Assembly: GCA_965263065.1 (NCBI GenBank) | Contig: CBDHGH010000003.1 | Location: 744,001 to 808,000, forward strand | From: TK10-74A sp965263065 | Lineage (GTDB): Bacteria; Chloroflexota; Dehalococcoidia; Bin125 | DNA: 64,000 bases | Reading direction: 5' to 3' | Shown: positions 9,260 to 18,969 of the stretch, piece after piece | Position numbering within the stretch: position 1 is the first letter of the stretch | Layout: every line of letters starts with the position of its first letter | Translations under genes and position numbers: made by a program | Notes under the pieces: generated by a model | Databases searched by the model: none | Told to the model about the DNA's origin: nothing | Seen by the model: the letters and a program-made list of their open reading frames with translations, nothing else

Positions 9260-9562
9260 TCACTTGCGGAGCAGGCGGCGCAGGGGGGGCAGCAGCAGGC
9301 CGATGATGAAGCCCCCGGCGGCGGAGATCAGCAGGGCCCCGGCCAGGCGAAACTCCGCGTTGCCGACGATGAGATTGACCTTCACCGGCTCACTGTTGAG
9401 CAGGATGAAGGCGATCAGGATGCCCACGACCGCGGCGCTGCCGACCAACAGGACCGCATGACGCCGCAGGAAACCGGGCTCGGACGGCGCCAGGGGGGCG
9501 AGCGGCGGGGGGGCGGGCAGCGGTGGCGGGACGGGGGGCGGCGGGACGGACGGGGTAGTCAT
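9260..9562 (-). CDS. LapA-like (DUF1049) membrane protein
   Basis: Protein of 100 residues with a Pro-rich cytoplasmic N-terminus (about 1-28) and two hydrophobic helices (about 34-55 and 72-92) separated by the NSEPVKVNLIVG stretch that marks the LapA/DUF1049 domain, ending in a basic RRLLRK tail. In Gram-negatives the family helps regulate lipopolysaccharide assembly; in a monoderm its role is unknown. Confidence 0.72.
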   Translation of the reverse strand: MTTPSVPPPPVPPPLPAPPPLAPLAPSEPGFLRRHAVLLVGSAAVVGILIAFILLNSEPVKVNLIVGNAEFRLAGALLISAAGGFIIGLLLPPLRRLLRK

Positions 9563-9582
9563 TGATCGACTCCGGGTGCGGC

Positions 9583-9601
9583 GGCGCCCGAGGCGGGCGC
9601 C
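9583..9601 (-). terminator. Hairpin between the small XdhC gene and the LapA-like gene
   Basis: Perfect 8-bp stem, GGCGCCCG and CGGGCGCC, with a 3-base loop, past the stop of the minus-strand gene at 9626. No U tract follows. Confidence 0.4.
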
Positions 9602-9625
9602 GGGTCGACGGGGCCAGGATAGCGG

Positions 9626-9943
9626 TCAGCGCCCCAGCGGTTCGACGAAGATGCGCATGACGCCGCCGCAGATCTTGTCCTCGCCGTCGGTGGGCTGCGT
9701 GAGGTCGACCGTCACGACGCGGGCGGCGCCGCCGTCGAGGACATCCATCGCTTCCTGCCAGACCTCGGCCTCGCCGCAGCCGCCGCCGATCGTGCCGACG
9801 AACGAGCCGTCCTCGCGCACGACCATCTTGGCGCCGGTCTTGCGCGGCGTGCTGCCGAACGTCTGCGCCACCGTCGCCAGCACGGCCGGCTCCCCGGCCG
9901 TGACGGCGCTCTCGATCGCGCGGTAGACCTCGTCGCTGGGCAT
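9626..9943 (-). CDS. XdhC/CoxI N-terminal-domain protein
   Basis: Stand-alone XdhC_CoxI domain of 105 residues. Family features seen are GEPAVLATVAQTFGSTPRKTGAKM, the glycine loop GTIGGGCGEAEV and a late CGG. XdhC proteins help insert sulfurated molybdenum cofactor into xanthine dehydrogenase-type enzymes. The Rossmann half is encoded separately by the next gene upstream (9977-10870). No molybdenum hydroxylase gene is present in the window, so the client is unknown. Confidence 0.8.
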   Translation of the reverse strand: MPSDEVYRAIESAVTAGEPAVLATVAQTFGSTPRKTGAKMVVREDGSFVGTIGGGCGEAEVWQEAMDVLDGGAARVVTVDLTQPTDGEDKICGGVMRIFVEPLGR

Positions 9944-9976
9944 CGCGTGCTCCCCGGCCGGATCGGCCTGCCCGGA

Positions 9977-10870
9977 TTATAGGGCGGGCGCCAGCGCCTG
10001 CCCATGCGCCGAGAGCGGGCGGCCGCCGCCGCCGCGCCGCACCAGGGTGATCTCGGCCAGGACGGACAGCGCGATCTCCTCGGGCGTCTCGGCCTGAATG
10101 TCGAGGCCGATGGGGGTGAAGACGCGCGCCAGCGCGGCGGCGTCGAGGCCGTCGGCGGTCAGGTGTTCGAGGACGGTGCGAGTGCGGCGCTTGCTGCCGA
10201 TCATGCCGACGTAGGCCGCGCCGCGCTCCACCACCCGGGCCAGGCTGAGCTCGTCGACCTTGTGGCCGCGCGAGACCAGCACGATGAACGTGCCGGCGTT
10301 GATCGGGAAGCGGTCGAGTTCCTGCGCGAAGTCGCCGCAGATCACTTGGTCGGCGAAGGGGAAACGGTCGCGGTTGGCGTAGTCCTCGCGGTCGTCGAGG
10401 ACGGCGACGCTCATGCCGAGGATGGCGCCGATCTCGCCGATCGCGCGGCCGACGTGGCCGCCGCCGACGACCAGCAGCGTCGCCGCCGGCTCCACGACCT
10501 CCATCAGCACCTCCACCACTTCGGGCGCCTCCGCGACGGCGCGGCGGCCGGTCAGGCGATCGCCGGCGGGCGTGAAGAAGACGGTCTCGACGGCGTGGCG
10601 GGGGATCGCTTCCTGGGCCGCGCGGCGCACGGCGTCGTGCAGGGCGGCGTCGGACAGGCCGGGGCCCGGCAGGGCGCCCAGCGTGGCGCCATCGGCGAAG
10701 ACGAGGAGCTTGTCGCCCGGCTGTGCGGCGTGGCCGGCCGGGGCCGCGATGACGCTGCAGTTCACCAGTGGCGGCCCATCCCGGCTGGCGCTGAGGATCG
10801 CCGCGGCGATCCGCGCGGGCAGCGAGGGGCGATCAGAGGGGCCATCCGAGGAGCCAGTGGAGGTCGTCAT
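9977..10870 (-). CDS. XdhC family protein with Rossmann domain
   Basis: Protein of 297 residues. The N-terminal half resembles a worn XdhC_CoxI domain; the C-terminal half is the XdhC Rossmann domain with TLLVVGGGHVGRAIG at about 140, VLDDREDYANRDRFP, VSRGHKVDELSL and YVGMIGSKRRTRTVLEHL. It lies 33 bases upstream of the small XdhC gene on the same strand, so the pair is probably co-transcribed for molybdenum cofactor handling. Confidence 0.84.
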   Translation of the reverse strand: MTTSTGSSDGPSDRPSLPARIAAAILSASRDGPPLVNCSVIAAPAGHAAQPGDKLLVFADGATLGALPGPGLSDAALHDAVRRAAQEAIPRHAVETVFFTPAGDRLTGRRAVAEAPEVVEVLMEVVEPAATLLVVGGGHVGRAIGEIGAILGMSVAVLDDREDYANRDRFPFADQVICGDFAQELDRFPINAGTFIVLVSRGHKVDELSLARVVERGAAYVGMIGSKRRTRTVLEHLTADGLDAAALARVFTPIGLDIQAETPEEIALSVLAEITLVRRGGGGRPLSAHGQALAPAL

Positions 10871-10927
10871 GCCGCCGCGATCATACCGATGCAGCTGGCA
10901 TAGCGATGGCGATCGCGTGGACGAGGC

Positions 10928-12058
10928 TCATACGTTGAACAAGACGTGCAGCACATCGCCGTCCTGCACGACGTACTCCTTGCCCTCGGTGTGCTGCTGG
11001 GCGCGCTTGCGGGCTTCGGCTTCGGAGCCGGCGTCGAGCAGGTCCTGCCAGCCGACGACCTCGGCGCGGATGAAGCCGCGCGCCAGGTCGGTGTGGATGT
11101 GGCCGGCCGCCTCCTGCGCGTTCTGCCCGGCCCGGATCGTCCAGGCGCGACATTCGTCTTCGCCGACGGTGAAGAAGGAGAGCAGGCCCAGGATCTGGTA
11201 GGAGAGCCGCACGCCGGCCTCGAGCGCGCCATCGGCGGCGCCGATCTCGCGGCGGTACTCGGCCGCCTCGTCCGGCGTGAGCGCCTGCAGCTCCATCTCC
11301 AGCGCCGCGCAGGCCGCCGCCGTAGCCGTAGCCGTGCCCGCCGGTTCGCCAGGCGGACGGAACCCGGCCGCGATCTCCGCCGCCCGGCCGGCGTCGGCCT
11401 CGTCGATGTTGAGCAGCGTCAGCAGGGGGCGGTCGGTCAGGAAGCGGTAGTGGCGCAACTCCTTGCGCTCCGCGTCGCTGAGCGCGACGGCGCGCACCGG
11501 CGCGCCCCCCGACAACTCGTCGTTGAGGCGACGCAGGAGGGCGGCGTCGCGGTCGGCGCGCTCGCGCTCCGCCGCCTTGAGGGCCTTCGTCTCCGAGGCG
11601 ATGCGGTCCAGGCGCTTCTCGATCAGGGCCATGTCGGCGAAGACGAGCTCCAGCAGCATGTCTTCGATGTCGCGGGCCGGGTCGACGCGCTGCCGGGGGT
11701 GGGGGACGGCGTCGTTGCCGAACGCGCGCACGACGTGGATCAGCGCATCCTGCTGGCTCAGCTCGTCGAGGAAGCGCACCTGCGGACCGCCACCGTCGCC
11801 TCCCAACCCGCCGCCCGGCCCGCTGGCTCCCCGGAACGACCCGCCGGGGAAGTCGACGTAGCTCAGGCTGGCCGGGGTGGTCTTCTTGGGCCGGTACATC
11901 GCCGAGAGCCGCTCCAGGCGCGCGTCGGGCACCTTGGCCACGCCGACGTGCGGCTCCTGGTGCGTCGCGAAGCCGACCGCGTGCTCGCTGCCGGTGACGG
12001 CGTTGAAGAGCGACGTCTTGCCGCTGCGCTCGAAGCCGATGATGCCAAGACCGGGCAC
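10928..12058 (-). CDS. ychF: Redox-regulated ATPase YchF
   Basis: Obg-related P-loop NTPase that binds ATP and associates with ribosomes. From the GTG at 12058 it is 376 residues, near the usual 364. The P-loop is GFERSGKTSLFNAVTG, the switch region YVDFPG, the coiled-coil part is rich in KALKAAERERADRDA, and the C-terminal TGS domain ends GDVLHVLFNV. GAGAGGGG upstream supports the GTG start; an upstream extension in the same frame reads into the nudix gene and is unlikely. Confidence 0.92.
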   Translation of the reverse strand: MPGLGIIGFERSGKTSLFNAVTGSEHAVGFATHQEPHVGVAKVPDARLERLSAMYRPKKTTPASLSYVDFPGGSFRGASGPGGGLGGDGGGPQVRFLDELSQQDALIHVVRAFGNDAVPHPRQRVDPARDIEDMLLELVFADMALIEKRLDRIASETKALKAAERERADRDAALLRRLNDELSGGAPVRAVALSDAERKELRHYRFLTDRPLLTLLNIDEADAGRAAEIAAGFRPPGEPAGTATATAAACAALEMELQALTPDEAAEYRREIGAADGALEAGVRLSYQILGLLSFFTVGEDECRAWTIRAGQNAQEAAGHIHTDLARGFIRAEVVGWQDLLDAGSEAEARKRAQQHTEGKEYVVQDGDVLHVLFNV

Positions 12059-12069
12059 GGGGCCCCTCT

Positions 12070-12594
12070 CTAGCCGCCGTCGCCGAGCGGAGGCCGGGTG
12101 CGTTCCGCCCAGCGCGCGCGCAGCGCGTCGACGTCCATGCGCTCCAACTCCGGCCCCGTCCGGGGCCAGCATTGGGTGGCGGCGATGATCGCGTCCAGGT
12201 CGTCGCGCTGCGTGGCCCAGCGGAAGACGTCGCGGGCCTCGGGCAGGGGGCGCCAGACCGCGGCCTGATGCTCGGCCGACAGCCGCACGACGGCGCCGGG
12301 CGCGGCCAGCGCCACGAAGCCGGGCACGAGGTAGACGGCGTCGGTGGCGGGCTCGTAGAAGCTGGCCACGCGGATCAGGCGGAACCAGTCGCTCGGATCG
12401 ATGCCCGTCTCCTCATCGAGCTCCCGCAGCGCCGCCTGCCAGGCGGCCTCGCCGGGCTCGATGTGGCCGTGCACGCCCTGCCAGTCGCCGGGGAAGCGGT
12501 GGGCGTCGCCGCGCTGCAGCAGCAGCACTTCGATCTCGGCCGGGGCCTCGCGCAGCAGGTAGACGCTGATCAGGCTCGCCTTGACGTCGGACAT
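12070..12594 (-). CDS. NUDIX hydrolase
   Basis: Nucleoside-diphosphate-linked pyrophosphohydrolase of 174 residues. The Nudix box is complete: GHIEPGEAAWQAALRELDEE followed by TGI. The start is the ATG at 12594. It lies 44 bases after trmO and 12 bases before ychF on the same strand, suggesting a trmO-nudix-ychF unit. Substrate unknown; the sequence around ISVYLLREAPAEIEVLLLQR is like the dATP/NTP pyrophosphohydrolase group. Confidence 0.88.
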   Translation of the reverse strand: MSDVKASLISVYLLREAPAEIEVLLLQRGDAHRFPGDWQGVHGHIEPGEAAWQAALRELDEETGIDPSDWFRLIRVASFYEPATDAVYLVPGFVALAAPGAVVRLSAEHQAAVWRPLPEARDVFRWATQRDDLDAIIAATQCWPRTGPELERMDVDALRARWAERTRPPLGDGG

Positions 12595-12637
12595 CAGCGC
12601 GGGCCTGCGATCCGGGGTGCGCCGGGCACTGGGCCGA

Positions 12638-13147
12638 TCATTGGGCCCACCTGGGGATCTCCGCGTCGAAGGAGTCGTAGAACGAGACGTAGGGCTTGAT
12701 GTCGAGCACGGGCGTGCCGTTGACGACGTCGAGGCCCACGACCTTGACGATGTTGCGCGACACCCCCTCCATCGGCACGATGCTGACGCCGATGGGGTTG
12801 GGCCGGTGCGCGGTGCGCGTCGCGAAGACGCCGACCTCGGGCGAGCGCTCGTCGCCGCTGGGGTGGATGCGCAGCAGCGCGCGGCCGTCGTCCGTGACCT
12901 GGTCCAGCCAGGTGACGACGAACAGATGGCTGAAGCCGTCCAGGCCGTCGAGGGCGGGGGCGAACTCGTCACGGAAGACGATCTCCGAGCGGACGGCGGC
13001 CCAGGTGCGGCCGCTGGTGTCGTGGATCGTGTTGCGCACGACGCCCACCGGCTCCAGGTCGCCGAGGCGCTCGGGCAGGCCGCGCAGCGCCGCCTCGCGC
13101 GCGTCGCGGGCGCTGCGCAGGTGCAGTTTTTCGCGCCAGCCGACCAT
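12638..13147 (-). CDS. tRNA (N6-threonylcarbamoyladenosine37-N6)-methyltransferase TrmO-like
   Basis: TsaA/TrmO domain protein of 169 residues. The hallmark FATRTAHRPNPIGVS is present, with VGLDVVNGTPVLDIKPY following, the usual order for this SAM-dependent methyltransferase family that acts on t6A37 of tRNA. The N-terminus (first about 35 residues from the ATG at 13147) is less conserved, and the ribosome site is weak. Divergent from gyrB, with a 225-base gap. Confidence 0.82.
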   Translation of the reverse strand: MVGWREKLHLRSARDAREAALRGLPERLGDLEPVGVVRNTIHDTSGRTWAAVRSEIVFRDEFAPALDGLDGFSHLFVVTWLDQVTDDGRALLRIHPSGDERSPEVGVFATRTAHRPNPIGVSIVPMEGVSRNIVKVVGLDVVNGTPVLDIKPYVSFYDSFDAEIPRWAQ

Positions 13148-13372
13148 CGGGTTTCCCAGGCTTGCGGAGGCGCCGGCGGCGGCCCCGATCGGGCCCAGTC
13201 TCGCACGCGGGCGGGGCGCCGCCCAGCGCGCACGATGCAGTCGATGGGCCGGCCGGAGGCCGCACAGGAGGGCGTGCCGCTCTCTCTGGTAGCTGATACC
13301 TGGTGGCTGATACAGTGGGGGCAGAGCCGACCGCGCTCCGGCGGGAGTGGTGGGGCTCGCCGGGACCACTGC

Positions 13373-15313
<1,941 letters not shown>

Positions 15314-15350
15314 GCGCCGGCGACCGCCGGGCCGCTGCCCAGGAGTTGCG

Positions 15351-15782
15351 ATGCCGGCCCTGTTCGTGGAGACCGACCCCGCGGCGCCCGATGGGCCGCG
15401 CTTCTCGACCGACCCGCGACCGCTGCTTGCGCTGATCTCCTTCGGCGTGGCGGAGCCGTTCGGCACGCAGCACCCGCTGACGGAGGTGATCCGCGGGCTG
15501 AAGCGCGGCCACGGGATCGACGTGGGGCCGCTGCTCACCTTCTACGACCGCGACGTCGAGGACGCGGAGGACGCGGCCAAGCTGGACGCCGCCTGGCAGC
15601 CGGCGGCGGCGCTGCGCGACTGCGTGGCGGCGGCGCGGGCGGCGATCGCCGGGGACGTGGCGCTGGCCGAACTCGTGTCGGGGGAGCCGGAGCTGCCCAC
15701 GCTGCTGGCCGAACTCGAGGCCATGGCGGCCGCCGCGGGCACGGGCCGCATCCGCATCTCGTTCCGCCTCGACGACGGCTGA
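15351..15782 (+). CDS. Hypothetical protein, 143 residues
   Basis: Not recognised. It starts at an ATG with AGGAG 5 bases upstream, 37 bases after gyrB on the same strand, so it is likely co-transcribed. The sequence has an N-terminal part with LLALISFGVAEPFGTQHPLTEVIRGLK, an Ala-rich helical middle and a C-terminal beta-like RIRISFRLDDG. No signal peptide or membrane helix is seen. GC-rich codon use matches its neighbours, so it is probably a real gene. Confidence 0.6.
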   Translation: MPALFVETDPAAPDGPRFSTDPRPLLALISFGVAEPFGTQHPLTEVIRGLKRGHGIDVGPLLTFYDRDVEDAEDAAKLDAAWQPAAALRDCVAAARAAIAGDVALAELVSGEPELPTLLAELEAMAAAAGTGRIRISFRLDDG

Positions 15783-15802
15783 GCCGTCGCCGATGGCCTG
15801 GC

Positions 15803-15808
15803 TAGGCT
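15803..15808 (+). promoter_or_regulatory. Putative -10 element of a leaderless promoter
   Basis: TAGGCT preceded by CTGGC, with 7 bases between it and the GTG start at 15816. That spacing would put the transcription start at the start codon. No ribosome site precedes the gene. The same CTGGCTA heptamer precedes the starts at 24703 and 53854. Confidence 0.45.
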
Positions 15809-15815
15809 TACTGGC

Positions 15816-16508
15816 GTGACACGCTCATCGCCGCCGCGCCTCCCGGTCACGGGCCCCCGCCTGCGCGACGGCGTGCCCGCGTCGCTGCGCCGCTGGTGGT
15901 CGGGCCAGCCGCGGCTGCTGCTGCAAGACACGGCCGCGTACCTGCTGCCCGCGCTGCTGCCGCTGCGTCCCGAAGACCGCGTGCTGGTGCTCGACGACGC
16001 CGCGCTGGCCGACGCCCTGGCCGAGCGCGGGCATCTGTCGGCGCGGCCGCTGGTGCTCGACACGCGCGCGGGCGCCGGGCGGGGGCCGCGGGTCAGCCCG
16101 GCGGCGCTGCCCGTCGCCGACGCGGCGTTCACGGTGATCGTCGCGGGGCACCGCCTGCGGGCCTGGGACGACGACACGCTGCTGGCCTTCCTGCGCGAGT
16201 GCTGGCGGGCGCTGACGCACAACGGCATCGTCGTGCTGTGGGAGGTGGCGCCGTCGCGCTCGGCGCGGGTGAACGCGATCTGGCGCCGGCTGCTGCCGGA
16301 GCGGTCGCCGCGGCTGCGTCGCTTCGGGGAGGTCGGCGCGTGCGGCCGCGAGGCGGGCTTCGCCTGGATCCAGACGCTGGCCCTGCGGCCCTTCCTCTGG
16401 CCGCCGGGGCCGCGCCTGGCGGTATTAATGCGCAAGGAGCACTACACCCCGGAGACCGTGCACCTCGCGCCCGGCGAAACCCCGCCTCCGGCGTCCGGCC
16501 CGGCGTAG
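15816..16508 (+). CDS. Class I SAM-dependent methyltransferase-like protein
   Basis: Protein of 230 residues with a methyltransferase-like core. A VLVLDDAALADALAE strand-loop stands where motif I would be, then SPAALPVADAAFTVIVAGHRLRAW (like the LPFxDxSFDxV motif) and WRALTHNGIVVLWEVAP (like the LKPGG.l motif). The SAM glycine loop is not canonical, so binding may be weakened. The GTG start has no ribosome site and fits a leaderless transcript. Substrate unknown. Confidence 0.65.
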   Translation: MTRSSPPRLPVTGPRLRDGVPASLRRWWSGQPRLLLQDTAAYLLPALLPLRPEDRVLVLDDAALADALAERGHLSARPLVLDTRAGAGRGPRVSPAALPVADAAFTVIVAGHRLRAWDDDTLLAFLRECWRALTHNGIVVLWEVAPSRSARVNAIWRRLLPERSPRLRRFGEVGACGREAGFAWIQTLALRPFLWPPGPRLAVLMRKEHYTPETVHLAPGETPPPASGPA

Positions 16509-16561
16509 AGCCCCCGACGGCGGGCGCGGCGTCGCGGACTGGGAGTAAGATCGAGCGCACT

Positions 16562-16822
16562 ATGAACGTGCTCTATGACGCCACCGTCGACGCGCTCTAT
16601 GTCTCATTCCGGCGCCGCGCGGACGGCGATGTCGCGCGCACCGCGCACCTCGACGCGCGCCGCCTCATCGACTACGACGCGGACGGCCATCCCCTCGGCG
16701 CCGAGTTCCTCGACGCCTCCGCGGGCATCGACCTCGACGGGGTCCCGGAAGCCGCGACGGTCCACGCCACGCTCCGCCGCATTCCCCACGGCGCGCCGCC
16801 TCAGGCGTCCGGCTCGGCGTAG
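16562..16822 (+). CDS. DUF2283 domain protein
   Basis: Small protein of 86 residues. It matches DUF2283: YDATVDALYVSF at the N-terminus, then RLIDYDADGHPLGAEFLDAS. The function of the family is unknown. A TAAGAT element at 16546-16551 lies 10 bases before the ATG, suggesting a short or absent leader. The 3' end overlaps the 3' end of convergent nadD by 22 bases. Confidence 0.75.
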   Translation: MNVLYDATVDALYVSFRRRADGDVARTAHLDARRLIDYDADGHPLGAEFLDASAGIDLDGVPEAATVHATLRRIPHGAPPQASGSA

Positions 16823-17436
16823 AGCCCGCGACGGCGGGCGTACTCCACGACGGCGGGCGCGGCGTCGCCCCCGGCGGGCTCGCCCGCGGCGATGCGGCGT
16901 CGCAGGGCGGTGGCGCTGAGCGGGTCCGCGGCGAGCGCCAGCCAATCGACGCGCACGGCCAGACCGGGCAGGATCGCGTCGAGCGACGCCGGATCGACCT
17001 CGGCGCCGGGCCGCGCCACGACCGCCAGCCGGGCCAGCCCGACGAGCCGCTCCGGCGCGTGCCAGTTGGGTAGGTCGAGGACGGCGTCGGCGCCGAGGAT
17101 GAACCACAGCGGGGGCGCGCCCTGGCCGCGCAGGGCAGCCAGCGTGTCGAGCGTGTAGGTGGGGCCGGGGCGGCGCAGCTCCATATCCGAGCAGGCGAAG
17201 CCGGGCGCCGCCGCGACGGCGAGGCGCGTCATCGCCAGGCGGTCGGCGGCGGGACTCACGCGGGCGTCCGCCTTGCGCCAGGGGTCGCCGGCGGGGATGA
17301 AGAGCACGCGCGTCAGCCGCAGCTGGTCCATGGCCGCGCGGGCCATCGCGAGGTGCATCCGGTGCGGCGGGTCGAAGGTGCCGCCGAGGACGCCCCAGCG
17401 CGCCGTCGCGGCGCCCGCTAGGCCTCCCACGTCCAC
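16801..17436 (-). CDS. nadD: Nicotinate-nucleotide adenylyltransferase NadD
   Basis: Makes nicotinic acid adenine dinucleotide from ATP and nicotinate mononucleotide in NAD synthesis. It is 211 residues. The N-terminal GGTFDPPH opens the nucleotidyltransferase fold and LSATALRRRI near residue 180 is the second ATP motif; FILGADAVLDLPNWH and VVARPG are family segments. The (H/T)xGH signature reads HRMH, with Met in place of Gly. The GTG start lies inside the end of obgE (19-base overlap), as often found for obgE-nadD. Confidence 0.87.
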   Translation of the reverse strand: MDVGGLAGAATARWGVLGGTFDPPHRMHLAMARAAMDQLRLTRVLFIPAGDPWRKADARVSPAADRLAMTRLAVAAAPGFACSDMELRRPGPTYTLDTLAALRGQGAPPLWFILGADAVLDLPNWHAPERLVGLARLAVVARPGAEVDPASLDAILPGLAVRVDWLALAADPLSATALRRRIAAGEPAGGDAAPAVVEYARRRGLYAEPDA

Positions 17437-18701
17437 GTCGCCTCTCCAATGCGCACGCGGTCGCCCGGCTGCATCCCGGCCCGGCGCAGCGCCCCGCGCA
17501 CGCCGCGACGGTCGAGCCAGCGATAGACCTCCTCCATCGCGGCCTCGTCGCCCATGTCCATCATCTCGATGAAGGTCTCCACCTGGCCGCCCCGCACGCG
17601 GTAGGACGTCCCATCGCGCTCGACGTTGAAGCGGCGCCGGTCGGGCCGGGGGGTGATGATCACGGGGCCCCGCGGTCGCTCGGCGGCGCGCGCCCGTTCG
17701 TCGCGGCGCAACTCCGCCAGGCGTTCCCAGGCGCGCGCCACGAGGGCCTCCGTGCCCTCCCCGGTCGCCGCGGAGATCGGCAGCGACTCGGCGCCGCGCT
17801 CGCGCAGTCGCGCTTGCAGCGCCGGCACGGCCCGCTGGGCCTCGGCCGTGTCGATCTTGTTCAGCACGACGATCTGCGGGCGCGCCGCCAAGTCGGCGTC
17901 GTACGCGCCCAGCTCCGCGTTGATCGTCTCCCAGGCGGCGATCGGGTCGGGCCCAGCGGCGTCCAGCATGTGCACCAGCAATCGCGTGCGGGCGGTGTGG
18001 CGCAAGAAGTCGTGACCAAGGCCGGCGCCGTCCGCCGCCCCCTCGATCAGGCCCGGCAGGTCCGCGACGAGGAACTCCTCCCAGCCCACCGAGACGACGC
18101 CGAGGTGCGGCTCCAGCGTCGTGAAGGGGTAGGCGGCGACGCGCGGGCGGGCGGCGCTGAGCCGGCCCAACAACGTCGATTTGCCCGCGTTCGGCAGCCC
18201 CACGAGGCCGGCGTCGGCGATCAGGCGCAGCTCCAGGCGCAGACGGCGGTGGCGTCCGGGCTGCCCGCGCTGGGCGACCCGCGGCGCGCGGTTCGTGGAG
18301 CTGCGGAAGAACGTGTTGCCATGGCCGCCGCGCCCGCCGCGCGCGATCAGGATGCCCTGGCCGTCGTTCGTCAGATCCGCCAGTTGCTCGATCGGCTGGC
18401 CGTCAGCGCCGACGCCACAGGCGATCGTGCCCACCGGGACCTCCAGCATGAGGTCGGCGCCGTCGCGACCGCGGCGCTTGTTCACGCCGCCCGGCTGGCC
18501 AGGGTCGGCGCTGAAGGTCGCCGCGCGGCGGTAGCGGCGCAGCGTGTTGATCTGCGCGTTGGCGATCAAGATCACGTGTCCGCCGCGGCCGCCGCGGCCG
18601 CCGTCCGGGCCGCCCTCGGGGATGAATTTCTCGCGGTGGAACGAAACGGCCCCGCTGCCGCCATCCCCCGCCACGATCTCGATGAGTACTTGGTCGATCA
18701 T
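17418..18701 (-). CDS. obgE: GTPase Obg with C-terminal OCT domain
   Basis: Ribosome-associated GTPase involved in late 50S assembly and stress control, 427 residues. The glycine-rich Obg fold (about 1-160) is followed by the G domain with GLPNAGKST, DLPGLIEGAADGAGLG and NKID, then an OCT domain (about 350-427) of the Gram-positive/Actinobacteria type with FNVERDGTSYRVRGGQVETFIEMMDM. The start ATG at 18701 begins the conserved MIDQVLIEIVAGDGGSG. Confidence 0.94.
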   Translation of the reverse strand: MIDQVLIEIVAGDGGSGAVSFHREKFIPEGGPDGGRGGRGGHVILIANAQINTLRRYRRAATFSADPGQPGGVNKRRGRDGADLMLEVPVGTIACGVGADGQPIEQLADLTNDGQGILIARGGRGGHGNTFFRSSTNRAPRVAQRGQPGRHRRLRLELRLIADAGLVGLPNAGKSTLLGRLSAARPRVAAYPFTTLEPHLGVVSVGWEEFLVADLPGLIEGAADGAGLGHDFLRHTARTRLLVHMLDAAGPDPIAAWETINAELGAYDADLAARPQIVVLNKIDTAEAQRAVPALQARLRERGAESLPISAATGEGTEALVARAWERLAELRRDERARAAERPRGPVIITPRPDRRRFNVERDGTSYRVRGGQVETFIEMMDMGDEAAMEEVYRWLDRRGVRGALRRAGMQPGDRVRIGEATWTWEA

Positions 18702-18969
18702 GCCGGCAGTATATGGAGCCCGGGGCCGAATACCGATTCCGGGCATTGTCCACGGCCTCTCCGAGCGAGAGCACAACAGTCAGTGATCTTCAGATCTGTC
18801 GAAGTCGGCGTCGTAGGGCGGTGGACTGTGCTGAGAGTGGGGACGGGGGCCGAAGACCCGAGACGCGCCGGTCGCCGGCTGTGCACCGACCGGCGTGGAC
18901 CGGACGCGGTCAACGGGGGAGGGCCGTGGATGACCAGCGGGGCGACGAGGCTCGGGGCCGACGGGGGAG
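18702..18969. other. Intergenic region beside dnaA, possible origin
   Basis: The 268 bases between the end of dnaA and the start of obgE hold TTGTCCACG at 18746-18754, one mismatch from a high-GC DnaA box, and CGTGGATGA at 18925-18933 (7 of 9 to the reverse-strand box). Further GTGGAC words lie at 18821 and near 18895. A small AT-richer patch lies at 18781-18800. No clear unwinding element is seen, so origin function is only a possibility. Confidence 0.3.
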
